A stretch of DNA of 64,000 nucleotides from Amphiduros pacificus (GCA_949316495.1 OX439004.1:44440447-44504446); one strand, 5' to 3'. Shown: positions 1-14,104, counted from the stretch's first letter. Numbers and translations: made by a program. The notes: generated by a model from the letters alone, not told the origin.

Positions 1-265
1 CAGAACAAAATGTGAATCTTGAGTAGGACACAAATCTGCGGGAGCATTGTATATTTGCCCTTAGTAAATAAACTGTGTGCATTTATTATGAGGCAAAATT
101 AAAGAATCATAGATCGAGCCTGATGATCAATTCTGCAGTGCTAGGTGCAGTTCTGAAACACTGATGGTAATTACATGGCTGTGTGCCATGCACGGCTGGC
201 TCAAAGCAGGAAGGAATGCTTACATTTAGTATTATATCACAAGGCGTAAGATGGCCCAAAGGCCC
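1..265. other. Unique AT-rich sequence, nothing recognised
   Basis: No gene, RNA or repeat is visible. The sequence leads directly into the 15-bp array. Confidence 0.5.
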
Positions 266-873
266 CAAGCTTCATGACCCAAAGCCTGATGGTTCCAGGT
301 TTGATGACCTAAGGCTTAATGGTCTCAGGCTTGATGGTTCCAGACATGATGACTCAAAGCTTGATGGTTCCAGGCTTGATGACGCAAGGCTTGATGTTTC
401 CAGGCTTGATGAATCAATGCTTAATGGTTCCAGGCTTGACGACTCAAGGCTAGATGGTCTCAGGCTTGATGGTTCCAGGTTTTATGACCTAAGGCTTGAT
501 GATCGCAGGCTTGACGACTCAAAGCTTGATTGTTCCAGGCTTGATGACTCAAGGCTTGATGGTTCCAGGCTTGATGATCCCAGGCTTTATGGTCCCAGTC
601 TTGATGGCCCGATTCTGATGGTCTCAGGCTTGATGGCGCAATTCTGATGGTCTCAGGCTTGATGGTCCCAGTCTTGATGGCCCAATTCTGGTAATCCCAG
701 GCTTGGTGGTCCAATTCTGATGGTCTCAGGCTTGATGACTGAAGGGTTGATGGCCCAATTCTAATGGTCTTAGGCTTGATGGGCCCAGGCTTGATGACTC
801 AAGGCTTGATGGTCCCAGGCCTGATGACCCAAGGCTTGATCGCTCAAGGCCTGATGACCCAAGACTTGGTGGT
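266..873. repeat. Minisatellite, 15-bp unit, about 40 copies
   Basis: Units of the type AGGCTTGATGGTTCC alternate with AGGCTTGATGACTCA. The first 330 bp are regular; the rest mixes variants with GGTCCC, GGCCCAATT and GGTCTC endings. Because 15 is divisible by three, both strands stay open over long stretches (a plus-strand frame at 183-647 reads as five-residue RLDGS-like repeats). There is no sign of selection for a protein, so this is read as a non-coding array. Confidence 0.9.
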
Positions 874-1421
874 GTGAGTTTTGTCTGTGAGTTATGTCCA
901 TGCTTACTGGATGGTCTATAACTCACACAGATCATTTTCTCCATCATATTCACGTTATTGGTCTTATTGCATCTGAGGCTGAGACCTGACAAATGCAGTT
1001 AGTATGCAGGGCCTGGCTTGCAGGGCTGTATTGCTGAGCGCAGCCACATTTGGGGCGAGAATTTGTCATCTCAGACCCCGTTATCAGCGCTCGTGGCTTC
1101 CCGTGTCTAACTCCGCGTAATCTTTATTTCACAGTGTGTAATCTTTATAATGTCAGCTGCTGTAAGGTGTTGTCAAAGTACTCCTCTGCCACCGGAATAT
1201 AAAAGTCCCACCTTCTTAACCTCTAGCGTGTACAATTTGCATGTATTCTCTAAGGTACAAAACATATCTACCCAATATGAGCTCGCTCCCATATTTGTTT
1301 ATACAATGTTTAAAATATTCTTGATCTGTCCATGAATCATACAAGGAGCCATCACACAAACCATGCAGCGATACGGACTCGTGAATACGTCTTTAACTGA
1401 TACCAAAATGCGTTCATAAAA
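874..1421. other. Unique sequence with a GC-richer stretch
   Basis: There is a 10-bp inverted repeat, TGTGAGTTAT at 886-895 against its complement at 918-927, with a 22-base spacer. The stretch at about 1000-1120 is GC-richer than its surroundings. No exon or RNA gene is recognised. Confidence 0.4.
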
Positions 1422-1442
1422 TATACACACACTCACACACAC

Positions 1443-1527
<85 letters not shown>

Positions 1528-1533
1528 CATATA

Positions 1534-1564
<31 letters not shown>
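1422..1564. repeat. Compound microsatellite (CA)n-(TA)n-(TG)n
   Basis: A CA-rich start passes into about 70 bp of pure (TA)n and ends with a short (TG)n and (TA)n block. CA at one end and TG at the other make it partly self-complementary. Confidence 0.95.
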
Positions 1565-2188
1565 TATTAGGCTAAACCGAGAATTGTTTTTTATTTGAAG
1601 AAGCAGTTCGTATGATGGCTGCAGGAGAGGGTGAAATCCTGTTTACTATAACATGACATCACAAATCAGATTATCGCGCTGGAGAAGCACCAAACTGTTA
1701 TGTGACCTGACTCCCGAGCAGGTGCACCCATCAATACTGCAGCGCCACCTGTGAGAGGAATATATAGGATCATCATGTCTGTCCTTCACATATTTAAAGG
1801 ACAGGCTAAAAGGGGAAGGGGCGATTGGCTTGCAAGACGATGTGGACACGTGTAAATATGTTAGACAAGGAAGCAGGTAGGAGGATTAATTGGTTTGTTT
1901 TGGTCTGAGCTCAAAGCAGCAGTTAGGAAAAAAGTGATTTAGTCTGTGATCCAATATCATAGCAGCCAGTCGGGGCTTGCGAGAGCCTTAGAAAAAAGGT
2001 AATTAAATTTATCTCGAAACATGGGCCAAATGTATGTTGATAGGTATAATATATAACACTCTACACGTAATAGGATGAGGAATCACCAACATAGATTTAT
2101 GATTTCATTTAAATATGTGTATCATATCAATGCTATGCCACGAACAACAAGGACACGAATATATATTTTTATACATATGGGTATATCA

Positions 2189-2190
<2 letters not shown>
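1565..2190. other. Unique sequence, no gene recognised
   Basis: The part at 1610-1860 is more balanced in composition and contains a CRE-like TGACATCA at about 1655 and an inverted CCAAT (ATTGG) near 1824. This is too little to call a promoter. The rest is AT-rich without visible structure. Confidence 0.35.

Positions 2191-2283
<93 letters not shown>
2191..2283. repeat. (TA)n microsatellite
   Basis: About 93 bp of uninterrupted TA dinucleotides. The open frames across it are the two-residue YI repeat of this tract and are not proteins. Confidence 0.97.
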
Positions 2284-2285
<2 letters not shown>

Positions 2286-2621
2286 TGGCTTAAATCTGGG
2301 TGACGTATAGCTCTAACAATAGACGATCAATAGGGAATAGCTACGATAGATATTGGGCATTTATTTCAGCTTGGTTTACTCTTGAGGGAAATACAGAAAT
2401 GCCCTAAATCTTAGTGAGCTGTATGATATAAAAGGGCAATGGCCACGCGCATGTATGGATAGATGAAGATATAGATAAAGCTAGGCCTGTGTATAGTAAA
2501 GGGAGATAGAGATAGATGCTGGATAAACATGACAGTCTGAATACATGGAAGTGTGAAGGAGAACACAGGGAATACAGGATGTAAACACGGGACAAGTTTT
2601 ATTGGAGACAGCTTGGCGTGT
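2284..2621. other. AT-rich spacer
   Basis: No recognisable feature lies between the TA tract and the G-rich tract. Confidence 0.5.
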
Positions 2622-2736
2622 GGAATGTGGGGTTGAGTGAGTGTGGGGGATAAGGGGTTGGGGATGTGAGGGTGAGTGGGTGTGGGTGGGTGTGGGTGGA
2701 TGTGGGGGAGATGGCGGAGATGAAGGAGGGGGAGGT
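2622..2736 (+). repeat. G-rich low-complexity tract with G-quadruplex motif
   Basis: The plus strand is a degenerate GGGTGTGGGTGG tract. Positions 2670-2690 satisfy the usual quadruplex rule: four runs of at least three G with loops of five, three and one bases. The minus-strand open frames, rich in Pro and His, are its shadow. Confidence 0.75.
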
Positions 2737-5700
2737 GCATGATTCCCAGAGAGCTTACACAATAGCTGCATGACAAGTGAACGGCCACAGCACCGTTGGA
2801 CTAATGCTGCACCATAATCAATTAATAATACATCCCTTTATTGGCTGTATTCTGGAAATATTTTGGCAGTCAGTGCAAGGAAGAAGCCAAGATGAGGTTG
2901 AAATAAACAGGTATGAGAGGCACACCTTCATCTAATGAGCAAGCCATTTTCCCGCAAAGGTTGGCATAAACAGGACAACGAGGGAAACACTGGTACAGCC
3001 CACAGACCACAGTGTGAGACTATGAGAGGCGAAAAAAGGATTAACACAGAGGAATGAGAAGGTAGGAAATTGGAGAGGGAGAGAATTTACAGTTAAGTGT
3101 GATCTATAGAAAACGCTGGCCCATGCTCAGTGTGCCAACGAGATCCCATAAAGATTCTTGACCGCGAGATTTTAGCGAGAGGACACGATCTTATACGAGA
3201 TCAGGAAGGCTTTGGTGTAGACTCCATTCGATAATATACTGTTGTGTAGCTGATGGAACATTTGGTCGAAATTGACTGCGATAAATCTGTTGATGTCATT
3301 TATCATTGCAGAATATGGTTAGATAAGATAACATCGTTCGCATATTATATTTACTCATCCATTAGTCAAAATATACGTATGAAGGACCACATCAAAGTTA
3401 TTTGGGTGACATCTTCTCGTATTCTTTCAAATAAAGCTTTATAACAGACATTTTGGATTTCTAAGCCAGAGATTTCCAATTTTTCACTTGTTTCACTTAA
3501 ATGGCATGTGCCACGTGAGACCTGTCTATTTTCATGACCACCGTATCCATTTCCACGCCCTACTTCATAACCTTCTAATTACCACAACTTGACTGTTATT
3601 TCACGATCATGTATGTAACCATTTGACGACCTGTAATGTGAAAACAGATTGTATGCCAAATGTAGCTGGTCAATGATGTATTGGATACAGTTACATCTCT
3701 GAGTGTCACTCTTCTCCAATGGAGATAGAAATCCATATAGGAAACTGTGAAGGTCAAAGTGGTACATAAGTGTTTAAAGGGCAGCAGGCAAACATCACTT
3801 GTAAAATAATTATGAATTCATGCCGCATTGTATTTTTCATACAATGGACCAAAGAGTTTTACCGACAAAAATAAGAAATTGGAAATATTTTTCATCGGTA
3901 CTATTGCAAACCAAGTATCCCCAATCAATATTAACAATAAAGACAGTATCGCAATGCAAATTCGGGATATTCTTTTTAGAAGTCTGTATTCTCTTGTGGC
4001 ATAATACTCAATGAAACATTCATTGATGTCTTCACCATCGTCTTGAACACTGAATATTTCAGATTTCATAATTGGGTTAAGATTAATGGTCGTTTTAAAG
4101 TTAGCCTGATTTATGAATGTATGGATAATGGATTAACCTCTGACATTCCAGGAAGTCTTAATTAATTTCTGCTGCTCACCTTAATGCGGCATTTACGAAG
4201 TTGGGACAAAGCCTTTTAAGAGTGATTTTCTCCATAGAGCCTTTATAAATGCTGCAATCCATAACAATTAACAAGAATCCTTCTCTGACATTTACACATA
4301 ACTAGAGTCTCACGAGAACTCACCTCCAAATATGGATGTCACATTGAGTATGGATGTGGACGAGCTACACTAGAACCCATACAGGTACATTAAACTTTGC
4401 ACCAATCTCAAATGATAATATACTTCAAGTGACATTTTGGGCAGCCACTAAAATGCTACTCTTATAATAGTGTTACCGCACTCAGTCTCAATCAATGTGT
4501 GTTTCCCTTCCAGGGCTTGGCAGATAGGAATCACTGAATATGTGTGTTTATATCATTCTATATTCTTATTATCCTGCTCAAGAAAACCCTATATTGGGTT
4601 GATCTTTGCTCAGAACATGGAGAAAACTACTAAATGTTCTTTGCAAACATACTATTGTTTCTCTTTACAACACAAACCACATATCTGAGTTGAATACACA
4701 ATCTATTATCATTAAGAACTAAAAAGCTAAAAGCCTGTGTGGCATTGATGGTCATTGTTGCCAACACACCCATATATATATATTGACCAAACTTGGAAGC
4801 TGTCACATTCAGATTTTCTTTGTCACCGTACATGCTGCATGCATCAAGCTTGGTTGATATCTGCTTCTGAGTTGATTTTCAGTAATGACTTTATACCAAA
4901 TGCCGTGGTTTGTGTGATCGTGTCCATGTTATGAAGTAAGGAAAGATCTTCATTCCCTTTTTCAATAGAGTAGGGCATTGGGGGCCAGTAACAGGATTTT
5001 TTGACATGATAAAACCTATCATGTTAAAGCCTTTACCTGCATAAAGACAAATGTCAGAGAGTTAGTTACAAGTAGCATAACTGTTCATTATTTATTCTAT
5101 CGTGTAAGGTTAATCACAAGGTCGCATTATGAAGAATATTACTTAAGATGCCTTGTTGAAAGATATACAGATTACTTTTAAAGGAAGAGAGATAAAGCTT
5201 TGTTAATTATGTGTATGGTGTGCCAAGCATGTGTTGTTGGAATGGAAAACCTATTATCATTCATGATATTTCATCAGAAGAAAATAATAGTGTAGACAAT
5301 GTCATTTACAGAAAAAATATTAATGAGATATCTCCACAAGGACTTTCATAATACGACAATAGTTTCGTGTGGGTTGTGACACGTGGTCGAGGGGGGAGGC
5401 ATTTTAAGATACTTCTATGTTTTCCTATTCTTTCAAAATATTATGCTTCAAGTGGCCAAGACAAGTTCTTGAGTTCTCAAGTTAAATGTAATATTAAACT
5501 GCAATATCCTGTCTAAGTGGATACGGAGCTGTGTACCAATCCCTTGATATTAGTGGTCTGTGGTCTCAAAAAGGACATGGCCTGTTGTATGCATTATTGA
5601 GTGGTCAGGGGAGTGGGTGCCACTCTATTGGCAACCTATGAAAGCTTAGCATTGTCTCTGTGCCATACAAGATGACAGCATCTGTTACCTATGTGGAGAT

Positions 5701-6658
5701 GGGCGGCTCTGGCCATCAGCCCAAATACCTAGCCCATTAATGACCACCGTTTAGCTCATAATTAATATGATTGGTAAGAATCAAGTATTAATATCACTGG
5801 AAGATTGAATGATAATAATACCTCAAAGCATAAGAAGAGTATTTTGTACAGAATTCGTTGAGTACAGAGACTGCGCCTGCGTGCATTGATGTCAGTGATA
5901 TCACGCTATAACAACATTGTACCCACCCACAAATAAAGAAATCATTTTCACCATGCCATGCCTTCAGACCAACAGTTTCATGTTAGAGACAACCCTTTGT
6001 CCAGTATATTTCCAGTCAGCTTGTGTTGCAATCAGCCCAGACAGTTCAAACAAGTTTGTTATGTTTTATGGCTACTTTCACTGGTTCTCTTTTATCAAAG
6101 ATATATTCAGCACATAATATCGTAATCTGGAACGCGAGATAACCATTAATAGACCATTCTATACTTATAAACTCCATAACATTCTACTATGATCTACAAA
6201 TAATAGCATATCACTATCATAAATTGAGGTCCAATGAAGGTGAGATAGGGAAAATGACTAATGACATCAATCGAAAATAAAAAATGTCGTTAATTGTATA
6301 GTAAAAAGGATACTCCAAATCCCCTATTTGTATCCATATTATCTTATTTGCAACTTTGCAATAGTTAGAGTAGTAATTGTATTTATTGCAACTGAAGTTG
6401 TGAATAGTAATCTAGAGGTTTGAAGACAAAATAGATTTTGTCATTTTGTAAGTGTAGCAATGTTCCAGCAATAACTTCCAAAGAAGCCACAGCGAGATTG
6501 AGATGACATTACATCACAAGTAAATTCCACCAAAGGCTAAAAGTCAAATCAAAGAACAGAATTAAAGAGGTTTTTTGTCTTTACATTTATTTTTTAAAGA
6601 TAAATATTTGTTTGAGCTCAGATGAGTATTTTCACTATAATATATCGATAGTGTTTTT
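2737..6658. other. Long unique AT-rich region without recognised genes
   Basis: No tandem array, tRNA-like promoter or convincing exon is seen in nearly 4 kb. Open frames are all under 85 codons and have intron-like composition. A short hairpin occurs at 5004-5024 (ACATGATA arms, five-base loop). The stretch is best read as intergenic or intronic. Confidence 0.45.
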
Positions 6659-6847
6659 AGAACATTGTGCAGCCCTAATAGAACATTGTTTAACCCCACA
6701 GAACATTGCTCAATCATAGTAGAACATTGTTCAACGCCAATAGAACATTGTGCAACCTAAATAGAACATTGCTCAACCCCAATAGACCATTCTTCAACCC
6801 CAGTAGAATACTATTCAACCCCAATCGAACATTTCGCAACCCTAATA
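6659..6847. repeat. Minisatellite, 21-bp unit, about 9 copies
   Basis: Units resemble TAGAACATTGTTCAACCC plus three bases. The AACATT word recurs at 6661, 6682, 6702, 6723, 6744, 6765, 6786 (ACCATT), 6807 (AATACT) and 6828, that is every 20-21 bp. The last three copies are the most diverged. Confidence 0.88.
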
Positions 6848-9240
6848 TAATTTAATTCACATGCTTCATCCTCGAAAAGTACAGAACCATGATGACTTTT
6901 GCTCATTTGTAAAGTCGAAAATTGTAATTCGACAGTTGGCTGCAATTCTATTTATTCATCAACCAGTCAGGTTGTTTAACCTTGCCGACACTCTGTTTCA
7001 TTCACCCACGCATAGAATATTGCCATTCTATATTGACATTTATAAGTGAAGCATTTTCCTCACCAGTCTGGTTAGGTACCTGATTAAGATTCTTTAAATG
7101 CGGCGGTTTATCTTGTGTAAGATACATGCCCTCGTAAGGCACACCTTGGGGTTGTTAATGGTATATTGGCATCGATAAATCCAAGATGGGAAGGTGTCTA
7201 ATCATAGAGCAGGTGCTACTCACATCAAGGAGGGGGATGTAAAGTGCACTACAAGATGTTAGTGCACTTCTTATATTGATAATATTCATCATAACAACCA
7301 TCTGACTGAAGGTCATTTGATACAATGCCAGTAGATGGCGCTCTTGTACCGCAATACTGTACTGTCTATACATCTATGAACATGTGTATCACGTGTCTTG
7401 TGCAATGCAAATCGAAAAGAAAATCGTTGTTAAGTTAAACGTCTGGGTTCAAGACAAAACACAGGGGTAGTAGAATTATAGGCTTCTCTCAAAAGGCACA
7501 AAATCGCATCAAAATCATCACAAAATTAAACATTTTTTTTCATGATAGGTTGAGTAAAAAGTTTCTATGTGAGTATTGGACCAAAATGTATTGTGAATTT
7601 AGTGTATAAATTGTTGATACGTGAATTTTGAAGAAAATAAACACGCCATTGTTCAGCATTCGGTACCTCTCAGATTTAGTGTACGGCTTAGTCAGGAGCG
7701 TCCGGAATAGCTTGAAATGTACGGATTAGTTCAGATCTTCAATCCGGCACCGCTCAATGCTCTCCCACGCTCGAAACAGGAAAGGAGTAGATTGGCATTA
7801 TAAGAAAGTGGGACTGGTAAACATGGTAGAGTACAGTCATTTGTTTGAGGGAACATGAAAGAAATGCCTTCCTTCACGTCGACATATTAATGATCGATTC
7901 TATCAATGCGGTATATTTTTATAACACGCCTTGCAATATTTTTCTTTTTTGAAAGTATTTGCCATATTTGATGTATCAACACATATCAAGATACTCGTCA
8001 TAACACGATAGTGATCCCCACATATGATTCAATTGGTTCTGTCTTTTTTTAATTGAATCCTCTTTTTTGTTTAACGATGATACAGAATAACAAAGACTTT
8101 AACATAGCTAATAAGACCTTCCGCCATATCACAGACTGGATTTTATCTGGGATAAAGCGAACCTGATTTCTCATTATTGGCTAATTCTTTATCGATATTA
8201 GAATGGCGATATACACGTCAAAGCTTCATGTTATGTGTCTTTGTTGTATTTACAGACGCCAGTGTTTCTTGGTTATACCTCCACACCGTACTCATCGCCT
8301 GACAGAGATAGATCATCCAATATACAGAACATGTCACCATAATCCACCGAGACAACATGTGTTCTCACTAACGCACAGGAGACGGTAGGTTCTGTGGCAA
8401 GTCTGCGAATGTCTGCGATATATACTTGACGCGTGAGAACCGCGTGAGACAACACAAGAAGAATCCCTGGCAATTTAAAAATATTGATGTGACTGAGTGA
8501 AATTGGATGCTACAAGTATTGATTATTTTTGTTAAAGCTAATGGAGACATTAAGTCTGTTTTTTTCTAATACATAAACAATCAATAGCCTTCTTTCTACC
8601 TGTGCCACTGGTATAGGGAATATATTTGACTATACAAGTTCTATTGTGCAAAAAAGTGCATTATTCCACAGTCTTAATTGTTTCCGTAACATGCAAAAGG
8701 ACGGTATATCCTGTTTGTGGGGACATTGTATGCCAACAACTCCAACTGTTAAATAATTCAATGAGACAATGAGATATTTTCCATATGTTTATATCCCCAT
8801 TAGAAACTATATTCTCAAATAAATCTGCGAATTTATAACAGCATACACAGTTTTTTAACAGTGACATGATGTTTATGAAGGATAAAGCACAACAATTTCT
8901 TTAATTTTCATCACATTTTTGCAATGCACATTTCTGTTTTGGAAGAAAGAAATTTCCCGTTCTTATAAAAAAAAAACACGAAAACTATATGCATCGCCAT
9001 ATGATCCCAGCGGAACCGGAAGAAGAACGTACTGCATCACGGGAACTGCTGTACACTGTGAGTAGCACTGAGAGGCAATGAACTCTGATCGGAACGTGGC
9101 AAAGTGAGCAGAACATATATGTGCTACCATCTCTCCTGGCAGGGCTCGGTAACGTCTAGGCCACGACCCGGTTTATGTCTGTAGATATCAAATAAACAAT
9201 TCGGTCAAGGAAGACAAATGAGCGCATGCGTCAACTTATT
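6848..9240. other. Unique AT-rich region without recognised genes
   Basis: The part at 8990-9180 is GC-richer and holds an ETS-like CCGGAAG near 9015. A B-box-like GGGTTCAAGAC at 7445 lacks an A box and a tRNA fold. Open frames stay below 75 codons. No gene is supported. Confidence 0.4.
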
Positions 9241-9902
9241 AGCATATCATACCCCAGCCTTTTAAGTTGAAGTGCGCGATTTTATAGACGGTTTGAGTTC
9301 ATGCAATCAAAATATGTTCTTGTCGGTGTTTCATTTTGAATGAATTGGCGTAACACAGGGACAAATTGGACATTCACATAGCAGCACCAAAAGCTTAATC
9401 TCCATATAAGAGGAAGTGAACTTACGCCACTGCACATTAGTGGGAGGCAGCGATCAAGGCAGGGATAATTGCCACAAATGCGCATCTTTGCTTTGCTCCA
9501 TGACGGCGGAGACTGCGACAAAAAGCAAACAAAGTCCCCCGAGGCTGCTTATTAAAGACGGACAGGGCTGCGGCAGTGGGCAGTGAGGCAGAAGCTTCCT
9601 AATTGTGAGAATCTGGCCACACTCTGGCAGTAGGTGCACAGTGCCGCCGACCTGCTATTGATCCCGGAGAGGAGGGAGTGTGGGGGATAGTGGATGGTCG
9701 TCACACAGGATCACTGGACTCACATGTCTTGTGGACACCCTACAACTACCAAGCACCATGTTACTTGCACTGGGCCCCATGTTATGGTCTGGCTTCACCA
9801 TGTCCAAGGACCTACCTGTCACCTGCATTCATCTGACCCTCACCTTGATGACCTTGACCTTTGGAACAACCATCAGCTTCGAGACTGGACGTCATTTAAA
9901 AG
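9241..9902 (+). other. GC-richer island with a possible first exon
   Basis: This stretch stands out from the AT-rich flanks. An ATG in good context (ACC before ATG) at about 9758 opens a frame that runs to a plausible splice donor, AAAAG|GTAAAT, with the exon ending at 9902. The frame encodes about 48 residues including a Leu/Thr-rich hydrophobic stretch (LTLTLMTLTFG) that could act as a signal or anchor. Directly within it, 9849-9860 reads AGGTCAAGGTCA on the minus strand, a direct repeat with no spacer of nuclear-receptor half-sites. The product is not recognised. The island could equally be regulatory DNA or a UTR. Confidence 0.2.
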
Positions 9903-11031
9903 GTAAATGATTCATTATATTTCTTTCAAGTTAAATGTAATATATATGTTTCCAGACATCTCTATTCAAGTGGGTTCCATCTAAACCACTCCAGAGAATA
10001 TTGCATCAAACAGTCCAGTAAGAGATGCATACACTCCATTTAAGAGTCAAATGTAAAAAGTGTATTTGGTAATTTACACCATATTAAAAACAGTATCTAT
10101 CACATAATGCAAGACCGTAGCATAGACTTGATGAAAGACTAACAATACACACTGTTTTTCTATGGAAGATACATCTCCAAGGGCCATTAAAGGAAGTGCA
10201 TGCACAACGATTTGTGTTTCAATGGCCGCTTAACGTCTTTGAAACCTCATGAGCCCTGAGGAGATCTTAAGTTGTCACACCACAACCGCTAAAGAAGCAG
10301 GAATGGAGCAGAGAAATTCTCTCAATATGTTTCCTTTATACTGTTCACTTTCGTGAAAAAGTGTGTATTGTCTGTGAAAAGTATATAACACATCTCCTTT
10401 GTGGTAAGTGCGCAAATGAAATGAAATCAGCTCTTGAAATGCATGTACGGCAGTGAGCAAAGATTTTCCATCCGATGTACAGAAAAAAAAAGGTTTTTGT
10501 TGTGATCCTTCATCACAAGGACTGATTGAACACGACCTATGTATTATTATCATCTTGCAGGTATGTTTCACGCTATGACCTACATGTGGGACATATAAAT
10601 GACCTATATGTGAGACATATAGATATGTGTGTGTATGTATATAGCTATATGAAAACAATATATCCTAGATAGTAGCATTAAGAACACTACCACTTTGAAG
10701 GCAGATCTATTGTTCTTATTACACAGATGCTGAAATATTTATTTTATAATATCAATGTAATTAAGGTAAAATGGATCTATAAGAAAAAAAATAAGGTTTC
10801 ACTGTTTAGGAAAAATGAGAAAGAGCTTAACTGTAAGGGACACTTTCTATTTCATTACTATCACAAAAAGGAAGATGCTTGATTTGATCTTATTAGACCA
10901 GTTTGTATTGTGTCATGCATATAAAGGCTCTACTCAGTGGAACCAGGAAACTGGTAAAGTATGCAGTGCTGTATCGCCCATCTTCAGGGGACAAACTATT
11001 ATGTCACTGCCACTGTGCATGCAGGATGAAT
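9903..11031. other. Unique AT-rich sequence with one small direct repeat
   Basis: A 24-bp unit containing ATGACCTACATGTGGG is present twice in tandem at 10575-10622 with a few differences. Nothing else is recognised. The 127-codon minus-strand frame (10275-10658) has no familiar motif. Confidence 0.45.
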
Positions 11032-11530
<499 letters not shown>

Positions 11531-12134
11531 TATGACTGGAGATGTAAAGATTCAGGCTTTTCATGGCTCTTTAACTCCTTATTAAAAATTGTACATATTC
11601 CATGTCTAGTCCCTCTTCAGAAGCTTACAAAAAATATATATAGACATGTATCGATATGCGTGAGATGATTTGCCGTTATTTGCCCATGTCATCAACAGGA
11701 TGCACGGGATGCAGCAAAGCCAGAGTTATTAGTCTATATCTCGTATTTCACATGAGAGAAATGCCTGATGCCGGGCATTGCTAGAATATATGCGGCATAA
11801 TTGACACGAATGAAATGGAAAGAGGACATTGACATTGGCTTTCTGTCGTAAAGAAATTGAACGAATATATATAAACGAATCGTAGAAGGAAAACATATTT
11901 GTATGTATTTACCAAGATATCTAGGATGGTAATTCTTTTTGTCTCAGTGACTATTAAGCACACTTTATGTCGAATGAAATCAGCTAAAGATATTTTCCAC
12001 GATGACACAAGGCCATGCTCGTTTTTATTACGATATAAAATTGATAGCAATATTTGTCAGGATATATAGTTTGAGATATGAAACAATTGAATAGTAGACG
12101 CTTCAATCAAGTCTGTTCCGTAGTCGCTAGCAGC
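11531..12134. other. AT-rich spacer
   Basis: No gene or repeat is recognised. The 89-codon minus-strand frame at 11781-12050 has no familiar features. Confidence 0.45.
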
Positions 12135-14104
12135 AAGGGCAATAGTCTTACCACTGAGACATGACTCACACCCCTCGGAGTCACAGTTAAAAAGGCAAGG
12201 ACTACTGAGAAGTGACTCACATCCCTAGCATTCACAGTGAAGGCAAGGACTACTGAGAAATGACTCACACCCTTGGCAGTCACAGTGAAGGCAAGGACTA
12301 CTGAGATATGACTCACACCCCTAGCAGTCACAGAGAAGGCAAGGACTACTGAGATATGACTCACACCCTTAGCAGTCACAGAGAAGGCAAGGACTACTGA
12401 GATATGACTCACACCCCTAGCAGTCACAGAGAAGGCAAGGACTACTGAGATATGACTCACACCCCTAGCAGTCACAGTGAAGGCAAGGACTACTGAGATA
12501 TGACTCACACCCCTAGCAGTCACAGTGAAGGCAAGGACTACTGAGATATGACTCACACCCCTAGCAGTCACAGAGAAGGCAAGGACTACTGAGATATGAC
12601 TCACACCCCTAGCAGTCACAGAGAAGGCAAGGACTACTGAGATATGACTCACACCCCTAGCAGTCACAGAGAAGGCAAGGACTACTGAGATATGACTCAC
12701 ACCCCTAGCAGTCACAGTGAAGGCAAGGACTACTGAGATATGACTCACACCCCTAGCAGTCACAGTGAAGGCAAGGACTACTGAGATATGACTCACACCC
12801 CTAGCAGTCACAGTGAAGGCAAGGACTACTGAGATATGACTCACACCCCTAGCAGTCACAGAGAAGGCAAGGACTACTGAGATATGACTCACACCCTTGG
12901 CAGTCATAGTGAAGGCAAGAACTACTGAGAAATGACTCACACCCTTGGCAGTCACAGTGAAGGCAAGGATTACTGAGATAAGACTCACACCCCTAGCAGT
13001 CACAGAGAAGGCAAGGACTACTGAGATATGACTCACACCCCTAGCAGTCACAGTGAAGGTAAGGACTACTGAGATATGACTCACACCCCTAGCAGTCATA
13101 GTGAAGGCAAGGACTACTGAGATATGACTCACACCCTTGGCAGTCATAGTGAAGGCAAGGACTACTGAGATATGACTCACACCCCTAGCAGTCACAGTGA
13201 AGGCAAGGACTACTGAGATATGACTCACACCCCTAGCAGTCATAGTGAAGGCAAGGACTACTGAGATATGACTCACACCCCTAGCAGTCACAGTGAAGGC
13301 AAGGACTACTGAGATATGACTCACTACCCTAGCAGTCACAGTGAAGGCAAGGACTACTGAGATATGACTCACACCCCTAGCAGTCATAGTGAAGGCAAGG
13401 ACTACTGAGATATGACTCACACCCTTGGCAGTCACAGTGAAGGCAAGGACTACTGAGATATGACTCACACCCCTAGCAGTCACAGTGAAGGCAAGGACTA
13501 CTGAGATATGACTCACACCCCTAGCAGTCACAGAGAAGGCAAGGACTACTGAGATATGACTCACACCCCTAGCAGTCACAGAGAAGGCAAGGACTACTGA
13601 GATATGACTCACACCCTTGGCAGTCACAGTGAAGCAAGGACTACTGAGATATGACTCACACCCTTGGCAGTCACAGTGAAGCAAGGACTACTGAGATATG
13701 ACTCACACCCTTGGCAGTAACAGTGAAGGCAAGGACTACTGAGATATGACTCACACCCTTGGCAGTCATAGTGAAGGCAAGGACTACTGAGATATGACTC
13801 ACACCCCTAGCAGTCACAGTGAAGGCAAGGACTACTGAGATATGACTCACACCCTTGGCAGTCATAGTGAAGGCAAGGACTAATGAGATATGACTCACAC
13901 CCCTAGCAGTCACAGAGAAGGCAAGGACTACTGAGAAATGACTCACACCCTTGGCAGTCATAGTGAAGGCAAGGACTACTGAGATATGACTCACACCCCT
14001 AGCAGTCACAGTGAAGGCAAGGACTACTGAGATATGACTCACACCCTTGGCAGTCATAGTGAAGCCAATGACTACTGAGGTATGTCTCAGACCCACAGTA
14101 ATCA
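12135..14104. repeat. Minisatellite, 48-bp unit, about 41 copies, AP-1-like site per unit
   Basis: Each unit contains TATGACTCACACCC followed by either CTAGCAGTCACAG or TTGGCAGTCATAG. Nearly every copy carries TGACTCA, the consensus AP-1 (TRE) site. Sub-variants (CACAGA or CACAGT) recur in blocks of five at 12300-12780, so lines 240 bp apart are almost identical. The unit is 16 codons long, so the minus strand stays open for 525 codons (12107-13684, repeat GVSHISVVLAF) and again for 144 codons. Two one-base-short units near 13630 and 13680 switch the frame, which argues against a maintained protein. Confidence 0.95.

Noticed and set aside
183-647. Open frame of 154 codons with RLDGS-like repeats
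   Set aside because: It is the translation of a 15-bp tandem array, the other strand is also open, and there is no conserved domain.
7430-7470. B-box-like GGGTTCAAGAC
   Set aside because: No A box at tRNA distance, no cloverleaf, and no SINE body downstream.
12135-14104. Regular spaced repeats considered as a CRISPR-like array
   Set aside because: There are no unique spacers between repeats; units abut directly and the context is eukaryotic.
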